This document shows positions 7,387-14,344 of a stretch of 23,800 nt of DNA, in pieces. Under the pieces are notes generated by a model. That model had not been told where the DNA came from and made no database searches. It was given only the letters and a program-made list of their open reading frames with translations. Location: positions 1-23,800 of the forward strand of contig JAEYOV010000080.1 in the NCBI GenBank assembly GCA_023411395.1, given 5' to 3'. The DNA comes from Bacillota bacterium (GTDB lineage: Bacteria; Bacillota; Clostridia; Christensenellales; Aristaeellaceae). The position numbers were made by a program, and so were the translations under genes. Positions within the stretch are counted from its first letter, which is position 1. Each line of letters begins with the position of its first letter.

Positions 7387-7415
7387 AGTATAATAAAAAA
7401 GGGAAGTATTGTCAA
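7387..7415 (-). promoter_or_regulatory. Promoter of the ABC exporter operon
   Basis: Read on the minus strand, TTGACA (7415-7410) and TATACT (7392-7387) are separated by exactly 17 bases. The ATPase start codon lies about 37 bases downstream of the -10 box. This is a near-consensus promoter. Confidence 0.82.
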
Positions 7416-7641
7416 TTCGATTTTTCAATAGCCTGCGCCGCACCTTGATCCATAGTATACCATATGCCCTGCAAAGAAGGGAAGAACGAGCGCATATGCG
7501 CGGCAGGCAGGCGGGTTTGGAATAAATTTACATGGAACGATGCAAAATCCATGCGCTTTCGTATAAACAGTTGCGCTTTTTTTCCGAAATATAGTGGTAC
7601 AGGGGATATGCCCCCGGCGCGTTCCACGCGTGCCCGGCAAG
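7416..7641. other. Divergent intergenic region
   Basis: No gene is supported between the two divergent promoters. The stretch contains a perfect 12-bp palindrome, GCGCATATGCGC, at 7490-7501, and is otherwise mixed sequence with A/T-rich patches. I see no terminator or known RNA in it. Confidence 0.5.
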
Positions 7642-7671
7642 ATTGACAATTGCGTCAATCCATGACATAAT
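7642..7671 (+). promoter_or_regulatory. Promoter of the GGDEF/HD-GYP gene with overlapping dyad
   Basis: TTGACA (7643-7648) and CATAAT (7666-7671) are 17 bases apart. The -35 box is part of an inverted repeat, ATTGAC-6-GTCAAT (7642-7659), a candidate operator. It resembles the TTGAC/GTCAA dyad at the rpmG promoter (183-201), but with 6 rather than 3 central bases. Confidence 0.75.
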
Positions 7672-7743
7672 AGGGCAAAATAGTGGCTGCTTAATCATAC
7701 GAATGTATATATATAGACGCGGTGCTGTGGGAGGCGCATTTTC

Positions 7744-10700
7744 ATGGATTTAGGCGTCATCCTGATCCGGCTCTTTGTTAATATCGTCCCGGTCCTGGCG
7801 GCGTTGTATACCTGGGTGGGCATCCGGTTCTGGCGGCAAGGCAAAAAAAGTGGGAACCCCTGGTACTCCCTGCTGTTGTTTTGCTGTGCCGTGTTTGCCC
7901 TGGAATACTACCTGGAAATGCAGCTTGACAATGTGGCTTTGGAACTTGGCTTGCGTGGGGCTTCCTTTTTGATGCTTGCGCTTCTGCCCGCCATAGGCAT
8001 ACTTTTCATCCGCCGCATGACAGGCGCGAAAACCACGCCGCGGCTGCTTCTGATATCCCTGTTTTCCCTGACGCTTTTCCAATGGCTTTTGTTTTTGCTC
8101 AATCCGTTTCACGGTTTGTATTATGGGGAGATTTCCCACCGGCTCATTGGGGGGTACAGCGTGCTGTACCTTGACAAAGGGCCTTTGTTTTTTGCTTTGT
8201 ATGGATTTTTTTCGGTTTTTTTGATCTATGCGCTGTTTCGGCTTGTCGGCGCCTTGCGTGCGGCAAGGCAGCGGTCGGACAGGCACCGTTTTATCATGCT
8301 GATGGTTTTCTTTGGGGCGCTTATGCCCTGCATCCCCTGGTTGTTTCTTAAGCTGGACAGGATCTTTGATCCGACTCCCGTATTCCTGATGGTGCTGGGT
8401 TCCGTTTCCCTCTGGGGGATGGGCAAGAGCGACCTGATGCAGACGCAGATCGCCCGCTGGGAGGAAATGTTTGGAAACTGTGTGGAGCCGGCGTTTCTCT
8501 TCAGGGGAAGCGACGAGCTGATGAAGGCCAACGAGAAAGCCTCTTTGCTGGCGGGTGCCGCGGATATGGAACCCGCGGTGCTCAACGGCCTTATGGAGCG
8601 GGCGATTTTGCGCCGCGGGCCGGTGGGCTTTCCCCCCGCGAACCCCACAAGGTGGCTGGATGTGCGCAAGAGTGTTTTTGATGCGCGCCGGGGGCTGAAC
8701 CATTACCAAATGACGGACGTGACGGACAGGCGCTACCAGCACCAGCTTCTTCGGGCCAGCGAGGAACAGTACCGGCTGCTCATTACCCAAATGCAGCAGG
8801 GTCTTGCGGTGTTTGAGGTGGAGGAAGGCAAAAAGCCCGAGGAATATATATGCCTGCACGGCAACGAGGCGTTTGCAAGGTCCGTGGGCTTTGATGCCGC
8901 CGCGCTGCTGCCTGGCCGGAGGATGGGCGAGGTTTTTCCGATCCTGGACGAGGAATGGAAAACGGCGCTTTCGCGCGTGGCCGGGGGCGAGGATGTGCCC
9001 CGGTTTGAAAGGTACTGGCTTGAAAAGGATCGGCATTTCGGCATCCGGGTGTACGCGCCCCTGCCGGGCCAGGTGGCTGTGATCCTTTCTGATATTACCG
9101 CGCGCAAGGCGATTGAGCAGGAACTTCGCACAAAGGACAAGCTGCTGATGACCATCATCGGCCTTACGCAGGATCTTCTGGGCGTGCGGGAATACAGGCA
9201 AATCATACCCCGTGCGCTTGCACTGGTGGGCGAGGCGCTGGATGTGTGCCGCGGCTATATGTTTGAGAGCAATTATGCGGACGGCAGGCTTTGCACGGTC
9301 AGCCAGAAGGCTGAATGGTGCGCCAGGGGCATTTTGCCCCAGCTCGGCAATCCCAGGCTGCAGGGAATGGACGCCGGCGATATACAGGTTTTTTTGACCC
9401 GCCTTCAGGAGGGGAAGGCTTTTTCGGCCAATGTGGCGGATTTGCCTTCCGGCGATGCCCGTGTGCTGCTGGAGGATCAGGATATTAAGTCCGTGCTGAT
9501 CCTGCCCGTGTTCGCCGGGGATTTGCTCTGGGGCTTTGTGGGTTTTGACGAATGCCGTGTAAAACGCGAATGGACGGTGATGGAACAAGGCGTGCTGCGG
9601 CTGTTTGCCGACTCCCTGGGCCGCGCCGTGGAGCGCTATGACAACGAGCAAAAGCTGCGCAGTGTTCAGGAAAGGAACACGGCCATGCTCAACGCGATTC
9701 CGGACCTGTTCTTCATCATCACGCCGGAGGGCAGGATCACCCACTACCACGCCTCCTTAAGGCCGGAGGAGATGTACATTCCGCCGGAGCGCTTTTTGAA
9801 CAAGCTGGTGACGGAGGCCTTCCCCGCGGAGACAGGGGAGCCCATGCTTTGCCGCGTGCGGGAAGCGCTTGATCTTTATGCCATGCAGATTTTTGAATAT
9901 TCCCTGGATGTTTCGGGGCAGGCAAGGCACTTTGAGGGCCGCGTGCTGCCCATTAACCGGGAATCGGTGCTCCTGCTGGCCAGGGATATTACCGAGCGCA
10001 AGCGGCGTCTGGAAAAAATTGAATTCCTAAGCTACCATGACCAGTTGACGGGGCTATATAACCGCCGCCGGTACAAGCAGCAGATTGTTCACATGGACAG
10101 GCCGGAAAACCTGCCTCTGGCCGTCATCATGGCAGACCTGAACGGCCTGAAGCTGACAAACGACGCCTTTGGCCATCAGATGGGTGATGTTCTCTTGACA
10201 AGGACGGCCGATGTGCTGCGCAGGATCTGCAATGAAGAAACGGTTTTCCATATGGGCGGGGACGAGTTCGTACTGGTGCTGCCCAACACCGGCGGCAAGA
10301 GCGCCGAGGAAGTATGCCGGCGCATTCAGCAGGAGGTGGCCGGCGAATCCACGGGCATGCTGGTCTTCTCCGTGTCCATCGGCTATGCGTTGAAGCAATC
10401 GCCTCAGGAATCCTTCAACGATGTGTTCCGGCAGGCCGAGGACGACATGTACCGTCACAAGCTGACCGAGGGCGTGGAAATGCGCCGCCGCGCCGTGCAT
10501 CAAATCTTGCAGACGCTGTATCAAAGAAGCCCGCGGGAGATGCAGCATTCCCAGACGGTGGGCGAGCTGTGCAAAAAAATTGCCTGCGCCATGGGCGTAA
10601 GTCCGGAGATGGCGGAGCAGGCGTATCAGGCTGGGGTGATGCACGATATCGGCAAGATCGGCATCGATCAGGATATATTGGAAAGAACGGCGCGCTTGGA

Positions 10701-11058
10701 TGAAGGGGAGCTTCGGGAAATGCGGCGGCACAGCGAGGTGGGCTACCGGCTGTTGAATTCCGTCCACGGCCTTGCCCATATCGCCCCCTTTGTGCTGGAG
10801 CATCATGAGCGCTGGGACGGCGCGGGCTATCCCAAGGGCATCGCCGGGGAAAAAATCGCCCTCATCGCCAGAATCATCGCCGTGGCCGACGGGTACGACG
10901 CCATGGTTTCCCCCCGTACCTACAAGCAGCCCATGGCGCCAAACGAGGCGCTCTGTGAGGTTCGCCGCTGCGCGGGGAATCAGTATGACCCCAAGGTGGC
11001 CCGGACACTGGTGGAGAACGTGTTGGGGGAGAAGTGGGAAACGGGCGGGTTGGCGTAA
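7744..11058 (+). CDS. Membrane PAS/GAF sensor with GGDEF and HD-GYP domains
   Basis: An 1104-residue signalling protein that by family would make and/or degrade cyclic di-GMP. In order: about seven membrane helices (1-215, like the 7TM sensor modules of some histidine kinases), a PAS-like region (about 225-335), PAS (about 340-460), GAF (about 469-640), PAS (about 642-755), GGDEF (760-915) and HD-GYP (918-1100). The cyclase motif GGDEF is intact at 838-842. The usual RxxD inhibitory site upstream of it is missing (CNEE instead). The phosphodiesterase signature is intact: HD at 967-968, HH at 1020-1021 and GYP at 1028-1030. Both activities are therefore possible. The sensed signal is unknown. 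It is transcribed alone from its own promoter and terminator. Confidence 0.93.
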   Translation: MDLGVILIRLFVNIVPVLAALYTWVGIRFWRQGKKSGNPWYSLLLFCCAVFALEYYLEMQLDNVALELGLRGASFLMLALLPAIGILFIRRMTGAKTTPRLLLISLFSLTLFQWLLFLLNPFHGLYYGEISHRLIGGYSVLYLDKGPLFFALYGFFSVFLIYALFRLVGALRAARQRSDRHRFIMLMVFFGALMPCIPWLFLKLDRIFDPTPVFLMVLGSVSLWGMGKSDLMQTQIARWEEMFGNCVEPAFLFRGSDELMKANEKASLLAGAADMEPAVLNGLMERAILRRGPVGFPPANPTRWLDVRKSVFDARRGLNHYQMTDVTDRRYQHQLLRASEEQYRLLITQMQQGLAVFEVEEGKKPEEYICLHGNEAFARSVGFDAAALLPGRRMGEVFPILDEEWKTALSRVAGGEDVPRFERYWLEKDRHFGIRVYAPLPGQVAVILSDITARKAIEQELRTKDKLLMTIIGLTQDLLGVREYRQIIPRALALVGEALDVCRGYMFESNYADGRLCTVSQKAEWCARGILPQLGNPRLQGMDAGDIQVFLTRLQEGKAFSANVADLPSGDARVLLEDQDIKSVLILPVFAGDLLWGFVGFDECRVKREWTVMEQGVLRLFADSLGRAVERYDNEQKLRSVQERNTAMLNAIPDLFFIITPEGRITHYHASLRPEEMYIPPERFLNKLVTEAFPAETGEPMLCRVREALDLYAMQIFEYSLDVSGQARHFEGRVLPINRESVLLLARDITERKRRLEKIEFLSYHDQLTGLYNRRRYKQQIVHMDRPENLPLAVIMADLNGLKLTNDAFGHQMGDVLLTRTADVLRRICNEETVFHMGGDEFVLVLPNTGGKSAEEVCRRIQQEVAGESTGMLVFSVSIGYALKQSPQESFNDVFRQAEDDMYRHKLTEGVEMRRRAVHQILQTLYQRSPREMQHSQTVGELCKKIACAMGVSPEMAEQAYQAGVMHDIGKIGIDQDILERTARLDEGELREMRRHSEVGYRLLNSVHGLAHIAPFVLEHHERWDGAGYPKGIAGEKIALIARIIAVADGYDAMVSPRTYKQPMAPNEALCEVRRCAGNQYDPKVARTLVENVLGEKWETGGLA

Positions 11059-11153
11059 CCGAGAATTTTGGCGTCGGCCGGTTGCGGCACCCAAACGCCG
11101 GTGGTGCGCTGTTTCCTGAGTCCGAAAGACCATGCCGGTGCCGGATTTTATAA

Positions 11154-11183
11154 GAGCATCTGCGAACGCAGGTGTTCTTTTTT
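11154..11183 (+). terminator. Rho-independent terminator after the GGDEF/HD-GYP gene
   Basis: A 10-bp stem with two G-U pairs (11154-11163 with 11168-11177, loop GAAC) is followed by six T residues (11178-11183). A second dyad, TTTTTTGC-TTCAT-GCAAAAAA, lies immediately after and could act in the other direction. Confidence 0.8.
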
Positions 11184-11323
11184 GCTTCATGCAAAAAAAT
11201 CGTTCGACAGCTTATGCAAACAGCCGTCATGAAATGAATGGCGGGATGCCTTTTGCGCGGCTTTGTTTGGCGGAAATATCGCTTTTTTGCTGTTATTGGA
11301 ATGATTTTGGGATATGGAAATAA

Positions 11324-11352
11324 TTGCACAATTCCAGGGCCGAAGATAAAAT
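11324..11352 (+). promoter_or_regulatory. Likely promoter of the peptide biosynthesis operon
   Basis: TTGCAC (11324-11329) and TAAAAT (11347-11352) are 17 bases apart, about 110 bases before the first start codon. The implied leader (about 11359-11464) holds a small hairpin AGCCC-ACG-GGGCT and otherwise no riboswitch class I recognise. An alternative promoter, TTGGAA-17-AATAAT, lies about 25 bases upstream. The rest of the gap from 11184 shows no gene. Confidence 0.6.
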
Positions 11353-11464
11353 ATGAACGATAGCCCACGGGGCTTGCGAAGTATGTTTCAAATGTTCCTT
11401 ATGATTTGGCAATCGGCAAAATACCGTGCAGGTGAGTGTACGCCAACGATAAAGGAAGTACGAT

Positions 11465-12232
11465 ATGGACAATACGGCCATACATCATAAGGCGGCCACA
11501 AATCCAGTCTTCCGTATTGCCGGGCTGACAGCAGCCATTGCCGGCGCGGAGATACTTGAGGAATTGGGCCGGGATTACCTGGCGGAGGAAGGGGCGCAAA
11601 CGGATATAAGCTTTGATGCAACGGAAGAAGCGCTTCGCCTTGCGCAAAAAAACCCGGATGTGCCATGGGATAAATGCGCTTTCATCGCCTCCGCCCGCCG
11701 GTTTTATGCACATCTGCTTTCCTTTGGGGGTTTTGCGGTCCACGCTTCGGCCGTTGTGCTGGATGGCAAAGCCTACCTGTTTTCCGCCGACAGCGGTACA
11801 GGCAAGTCTACCCATGCGGCGCTGTGGTGTGAGCATTTTGGCAAGGAGCGGGCATACATTCTCAATGATGACAAGCCAATCATCAGAAAAATAGACGGGC
11901 GGTACTACGCATATGGCGCGCCCTGGTGCGGGAGCTCCGGAATAAACGTCAACCGTTGTGCGCAGGTTCAGGGGATTGCATTCATTGAGCAGTCAACAGT
12001 GGACTGGATTGAGCCGATGCTTCCAGGGCACGCATTGATTCAGCTATTGCGGCAATCGGATCCAATGGTCAGGCGTGAGGCCACAGATAATCTGCTTACA
12101 CTTTTCGGCCTGTTTATTGGACAAGTTCCCATCTTCCGGATGGGATGCACCATTGGGGACAGTGCGGTATTGATGGCCCATGGAACAATGTCGAAGAATG
12201 CGGGGGAAGCCAATTGCACACAAACAGCATGA
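11465..12232 (+). CDS. HPr-kinase-like (PEPCK-fold) protein of the peptide cluster
   Basis: A 255-residue protein resembling the HPr kinase-like proteins found in lasso-peptide and PqqD/radical-SAM clusters (ScmC-like, PadeK-like). Its P-loop SADSGTGKSTHAALW has GTGKST at 111-116. It is preceded by VHASAVVLDGKAYLFS, and then come NDDKP (134-138) and GAPWCG (151-156), all typical of that fold. Some relatives phosphorylate a Ser or the C-terminus of a precursor peptide; whether this one acts on the peptide or as a regulator is inference. GGAAG precedes the ATG. Its stop overlaps the next gene's ATG (ATGA), implying coupling with the radical SAM enzyme. Confidence 0.82.
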   Translation: MDNTAIHHKAATNPVFRIAGLTAAIAGAEILEELGRDYLAEEGAQTDISFDATEEALRLAQKNPDVPWDKCAFIASARRFYAHLLSFGGFAVHASAVVLDGKAYLFSADSGTGKSTHAALWCEHFGKERAYILNDDKPIIRKIDGRYYAYGAPWCGSSGINVNRCAQVQGIAFIEQSTVDWIEPMLPGHALIQLLRQSDPMVRREATDNLLTLFGLFIGQVPIFRMGCTIGDSAVLMAHGTMSKNAGEANCTQTA

Positions 12233-13278
12233 CATGGCTCAGCGAAAGCACGGCAGACCAGGGAATACCGCTCAATGGCATGTTTGAGCTGACGGAAAGG
12301 TGCAATCTGCATTGCAGGTTCTGCTATGTGGCAAATAGAAGCCAAACGCAAACCAATCATCTGGAAAGGACGGCAGATGAGTGGCTTGGCATGATTCGCC
12401 AGGCGGCGGATGCGGGCATGCTAATATGTACCTTTACAGGCGGTGAACCGTTTGTTCGGGAGGATTTTGATGAGATATACTGCAAAGCCTATGATATGGG
12501 CCTGCGGATAGCCATATTTACCAATGCTGTTTTGATTGGAGAGAAGCAAAGAGCCTTTTTGCGCAAGCGGCCTCCCGGCCTGGTATCCATATCGCTGTAT
12601 GGTGCCTCCGGGGAGAGCTACAGGGAGCTTTGCGGAGACGCTGAAGATTTTCATCTTGCCATGGAATCGATTCAGTCGCTTCGCGCGGATGGCATTCACA
12701 TGGAAATCAAGGCATTACCCTTAAAGCCGCTGATGCATGAATACAGAAGCCTTGGGCAATTGGCCGTTATGTATCATTGCCCGGTAAAGCTTGATTGTTA
12801 TCTTGGTTCATGCCGGAATGATCCCTGCGTTGATATCAGGCAAATGAGAATTCCTTCTGATCAAATCAATGATGCGCTCGATGCATTTGATCAGGGAGCG
12901 CAGATTCCAAAACCAATAAAACCGCAGAGGGAAGCCAATCATGCAGACCCCTGCAACAATATTCCCGCCATACCATGCCATGCCGGGAAAAATCTGTTTT
13001 GCATTGCACATGACGGGCGAATGTACGGCTGCCCAACGTTAACCTGCTTTGAGAGTTCACCCTTTATGACCGGCTTTGCAGCAGCCTGGAATGAGCTGAG
13101 AGAACAGATGGGAAAGGCATCCGGCTGTGAGGAATGCAACCATTGTCCGCATTTTTTTCACTGTCCAGCCTGCCCTTCCATCCGGGCCGGAGAAACCGGA
13201 TCCATATCCAAATGCAATGAGTATCTGCGCAGCCTGGCTTTTTCCTTATCGGTAAGATCAATCGATACATGCGGATGA
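12229..13278 (+). CDS. Radical SAM/SPASM peptide maturase
   Basis: A 349-residue radical SAM enzyme. The CxxxCxxC motif is CNLHCRFC (C25, C29, C32), followed by a SAM-binding TGGEP. The C-terminus is a cysteine-rich SPASM-like domain with CHAG, GCPTLTC and a CxxCxxCx5CxxC run, which should hold auxiliary iron-sulfur clusters. SPASM proteins next to PqqD-like proteins usually install crosslinks or rearrangements in a ribosomal peptide. The nearby precursor is the probable substrate; the chemistry is unknown. The ATG overlaps the previous stop. A TTG at 12214 with GGGGGA six bases before it is a serious alternative start adding five residues. Codon and base use is somewhat AT-richer than the flanking genes. 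Confidence 0.88.
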   Translation: MTWLSESTADQGIPLNGMFELTERCNLHCRFCYVANRSQTQTNHLERTADEWLGMIRQAADAGMLICTFTGGEPFVREDFDEIYCKAYDMGLRIAIFTNAVLIGEKQRAFLRKRPPGLVSISLYGASGESYRELCGDAEDFHLAMESIQSLRADGIHMEIKALPLKPLMHEYRSLGQLAVMYHCPVKLDCYLGSCRNDPCVDIRQMRIPSDQINDALDAFDQGAQIPKPIKPQREANHADPCNNIPAIPCHAGKNLFCIAHDGRMYGCPTLTCFESSPFMTGFAAAWNELREQMGKASGCEECNHCPHFFHCPACPSIRAGETGSISKCNEYLRSLAFSLSVRSIDTCG

Positions 13279-13288
13279 GCGTAAGCGG

Positions 13289-13310
13289 ATAAAGCGCGCG
13301 ATCGCTTTAT
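13289..13310 (+). other. Perfect 8-bp hairpin before the precursor gene
   Basis: ATAAAGCG (13289-13296) and CGCTTTAT (13303-13310) enclose a 6-base loop, with no T-run after it. It lies between the maturase stop and the precursor ribosome binding site and may be an RNA processing or stability element separating precursor from enzyme expression. Confidence 0.6.
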
Positions 13311-13340
13311 ACTTCAGTCAAATGAGGAGGGTAGTGTTTT

Positions 13341-13565
13341 GTGAAGAAAACATATAAAAAACCGGAGATAGAAATCTGCCGATTTTCACTGGAAGAACAC
13401 CTGGCATGCAACTGTTGTCAAAAAAAGGCAGAGGCAACGGTAACGGAAATGGCAACGGTAATGGCCAAGGCGGAGGTTGCCAGGGCACCACGTCCTAGGA
13501 TCAAGTGCGCATGGTATCGGTACAGACGTGTGTATCGCGGCACATGCTGTACCGGTACGCGTTGA
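13341..13565 (+). CDS. Putative RiPP precursor peptide, zero-frame reading (leader correct, core frame in doubt)
   Basis: A GTG start follows GAGGAGG by about 10 bases. The first 29 codons give a leader typical of clostridial radical-SAM peptides (KKTYKKPEIE, then FSLEEHLACNCC). Read straight on, the frame continues for 45 codons to a TGA at 13563 and gives an implausible mix rich in Ala, Thr, Val and Arg. Shifting by -1 at the A-AAA-AAG run (13421-13427) instead gives a glycine-asparagine repeat ending at 13498. The zero-frame tail also runs through a strong hairpin at 13518-13554, which looks intergenic. The true precursor is therefore probably the 52-residue -1 product. No homologue search was possible. 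Confidence 0.72.
   Translation: MKKTYKKPEIEICRFSLEEHLACNCCQKKAEATVTEMATVMAKAEVARAPRPRIKCAWYRYRRVYRGTCCTGTR
13421..13498 (+). other. Slippery A-AAA-AAG heptamer and -1-frame Gly-Asn core of the precursor
   Basis: A run of seven A residues (13420-13426) plus G forms A-AAA-AAG in phase with the leader codons CAA AAA AAG, the arrangement used by E. coli dnaX for -1 frameshifting. After a -1 slip the reading is GRGNGNGNGNGNGQGGGC, then Q, G, T, T, S and a TAG at 13496-13498. Gly codons vary as GGC/GGT/GGA and Asn as AAC/AAT: all differences between repeats are silent in this frame but change the amino acid in the zero frame. A 6-bp stem, GGCAAC (13433-13438) with GTTGCC (13476-13481), begins 5 bases after the heptamer. 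Confidence 0.68.
13518..13554 (+). other. Long hairpin between precursor and PqqD-like gene
   Basis: CGGTACAG (13518-13525) pairs with CTGTACCG (13547-13554). An inner stem (13528-13532 with 13541-13545) brings the total to about 13 pairs. It lies 20 bases after the -1-frame stop codon, the usual place for a hairpin that limits readthrough or stabilises a precursor mRNA. Confidence 0.7.
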
Positions 13566-13602
13566 AACCGGGCAAGTTACTGCATCGGAGGGGATGGTTT
13601 TT

Positions 13603-13866
13603 ATGAAAGTAAAGGAAGGCTTTGCCCTTCGCAAAATCGCCGATGTCCACGTGGTTGTACCTGTGGGTGAATCCGGCGTTGACTTCAATGGCATTATTAC
13701 ACTGAATGATACCGCTGCATTCCTTTTTCAGCAACTTCAATTGGAAACAAGCAGAGGAACGCTCCTTGAACATTTGCTGGCGGAATATGATGTGGAAGAG
13801 CAGACGGCCCGGGCGGATATCGATGCCTTCTGCCGCCGGCTGGAGGAGGCAAACCTGATTGCATAA
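13603..13866 (+). CDS. PqqD-like peptide recognition protein (RRE)
   Basis: An 87-residue protein of the PqqD type, the winged-helix RiPP recognition element that binds the leader peptide and presents it to the radical SAM enzyme. The order fits the family: an early strand region (VKEGFALRKIADVHVVVPVG), the motif ITLNDTAAFLFQQLQ, and a helical C-terminus with YDVEEQTARADIDAFCRRLEE. GGAGGGG lies about 10 bases before the ATG at 13603. The frame is open further upstream to 13477 but overlaps the precursor and has no supporting start site. It sits directly after the precursor and before the peptidase, consistent with a role in processing. Confidence 0.86.
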   Translation: MKVKEGFALRKIADVHVVVPVGESGVDFNGIITLNDTAAFLFQQLQLETSRGTLLEHLLAEYDVEEQTARADIDAFCRRLEEANLIA

Positions 13867-13876
13867 GGCTGTTGCC

Positions 13877-14344
13877 ATGGCGCAGCTATATCCAATTATA
13901 GAGGAAACGCTTAAGGCCGGCGGCTGTATCACCTTTGCTTCAACCGGCGCAAGCATGATGCCCATGCTCCGCCGTGAAGGGGACAGCGTTACGCTGGAGC
14001 CCGTTAAAGAAGAGCTTCGGCGGAACGATGTCGTTTTGTACCGGCGGGATAACGGGCAGTTTGTTTTGCACAGGATCGTCGGCATGGACAGGGATGGGGA
14101 TTATATCCTTTGCGGCGACAATCAGCTAACCCTGGAGCATCATGTCGGGCAGCGGCAGATTATTGGCCGGCTTTTGGCTTTCACGCGCAAGGGCCGCCGC
14201 ATTGCATGCACCTCCATCAGGTATAGAGCCTATGTATGCCTTCTGCCGGCACTGCGTGGCCTTAAGCCGGAATTCCAGTGGATCGTCAGGCATATGAGAG
14301 CCTTCGGGCGCTATATACAACGCAGGGAAAATGGAAACGGGTGA
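13877..14344 (+). CDS. S24/S26-type peptidase of the peptide cluster (Ser/His type)
   Basis: A 155-residue signal-peptidase-like protein. The nucleophile motif is SMMP (S26 in STGASMMPML). The general base position reads VLHRIVG, so His65 stands where bacterial type I signal peptidases have Lys, as in SipW and the ER-type enzymes. CGDNQ supplies the conserved Asp (D81). No N-terminal membrane anchor is visible, so the protein is probably cytoplasmic or only loosely membrane-bound. It may remove the precursor leader, since the ABC protein lacks a peptidase domain; this is inference. AAGG precedes the ATG. Its TGA overlaps the start of the ABC gene by one base. Confidence 0.8.
   Translation: MAQLYPIIEETLKAGGCITFASTGASMMPMLRREGDSVTLEPVKEELRRNDVVLYRRDNGQFVLHRIVGMDRDGDYILCGDNQLTLEHHVGQRQIIGRLLAFTRKGRRIACTSIRYRAYVCLLPALRGLKPEFQWIVRHMRAFGRYIQRRENGNG

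Noticed and set aside
7750..9750. A 666-codon open frame on the minus strand
   Set aside because: It lies opposite the PAS/GAF/GGDEF gene, has no ribosome binding site, and its product is a His/Gln/Arg-rich mix typical of an antisense shadow in GC-rich DNA.
11163..11180. LexA-like box (GAAC...GTTC)
   Set aside because: The half-sites are six bases apart instead of four, and the dyad is explained by the terminator stem.
11353..11464. Possible c-di-GMP riboswitch before the peptide operon
   Set aside because: A GCCCACGGGGC hairpin near a c-di-GMP gene invited the idea, but the conserved core segments and long paired stems of that riboswitch class are absent.
12145..12228. Upstream start for the radical SAM protein
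   Set aside because: It overlaps the kinase-like gene by almost 90 bases and has no ribosome binding site; the ATGA at 12229 or the TTG at 12214 fits better.
13477..13602. N-terminal extension of the PqqD-like protein
   Set aside because: The frame is open from 13477, but it overlaps the precursor and the strong hairpin; the GGAGGGG site points to the ATG at 13603, which gives a normal PqqD length.
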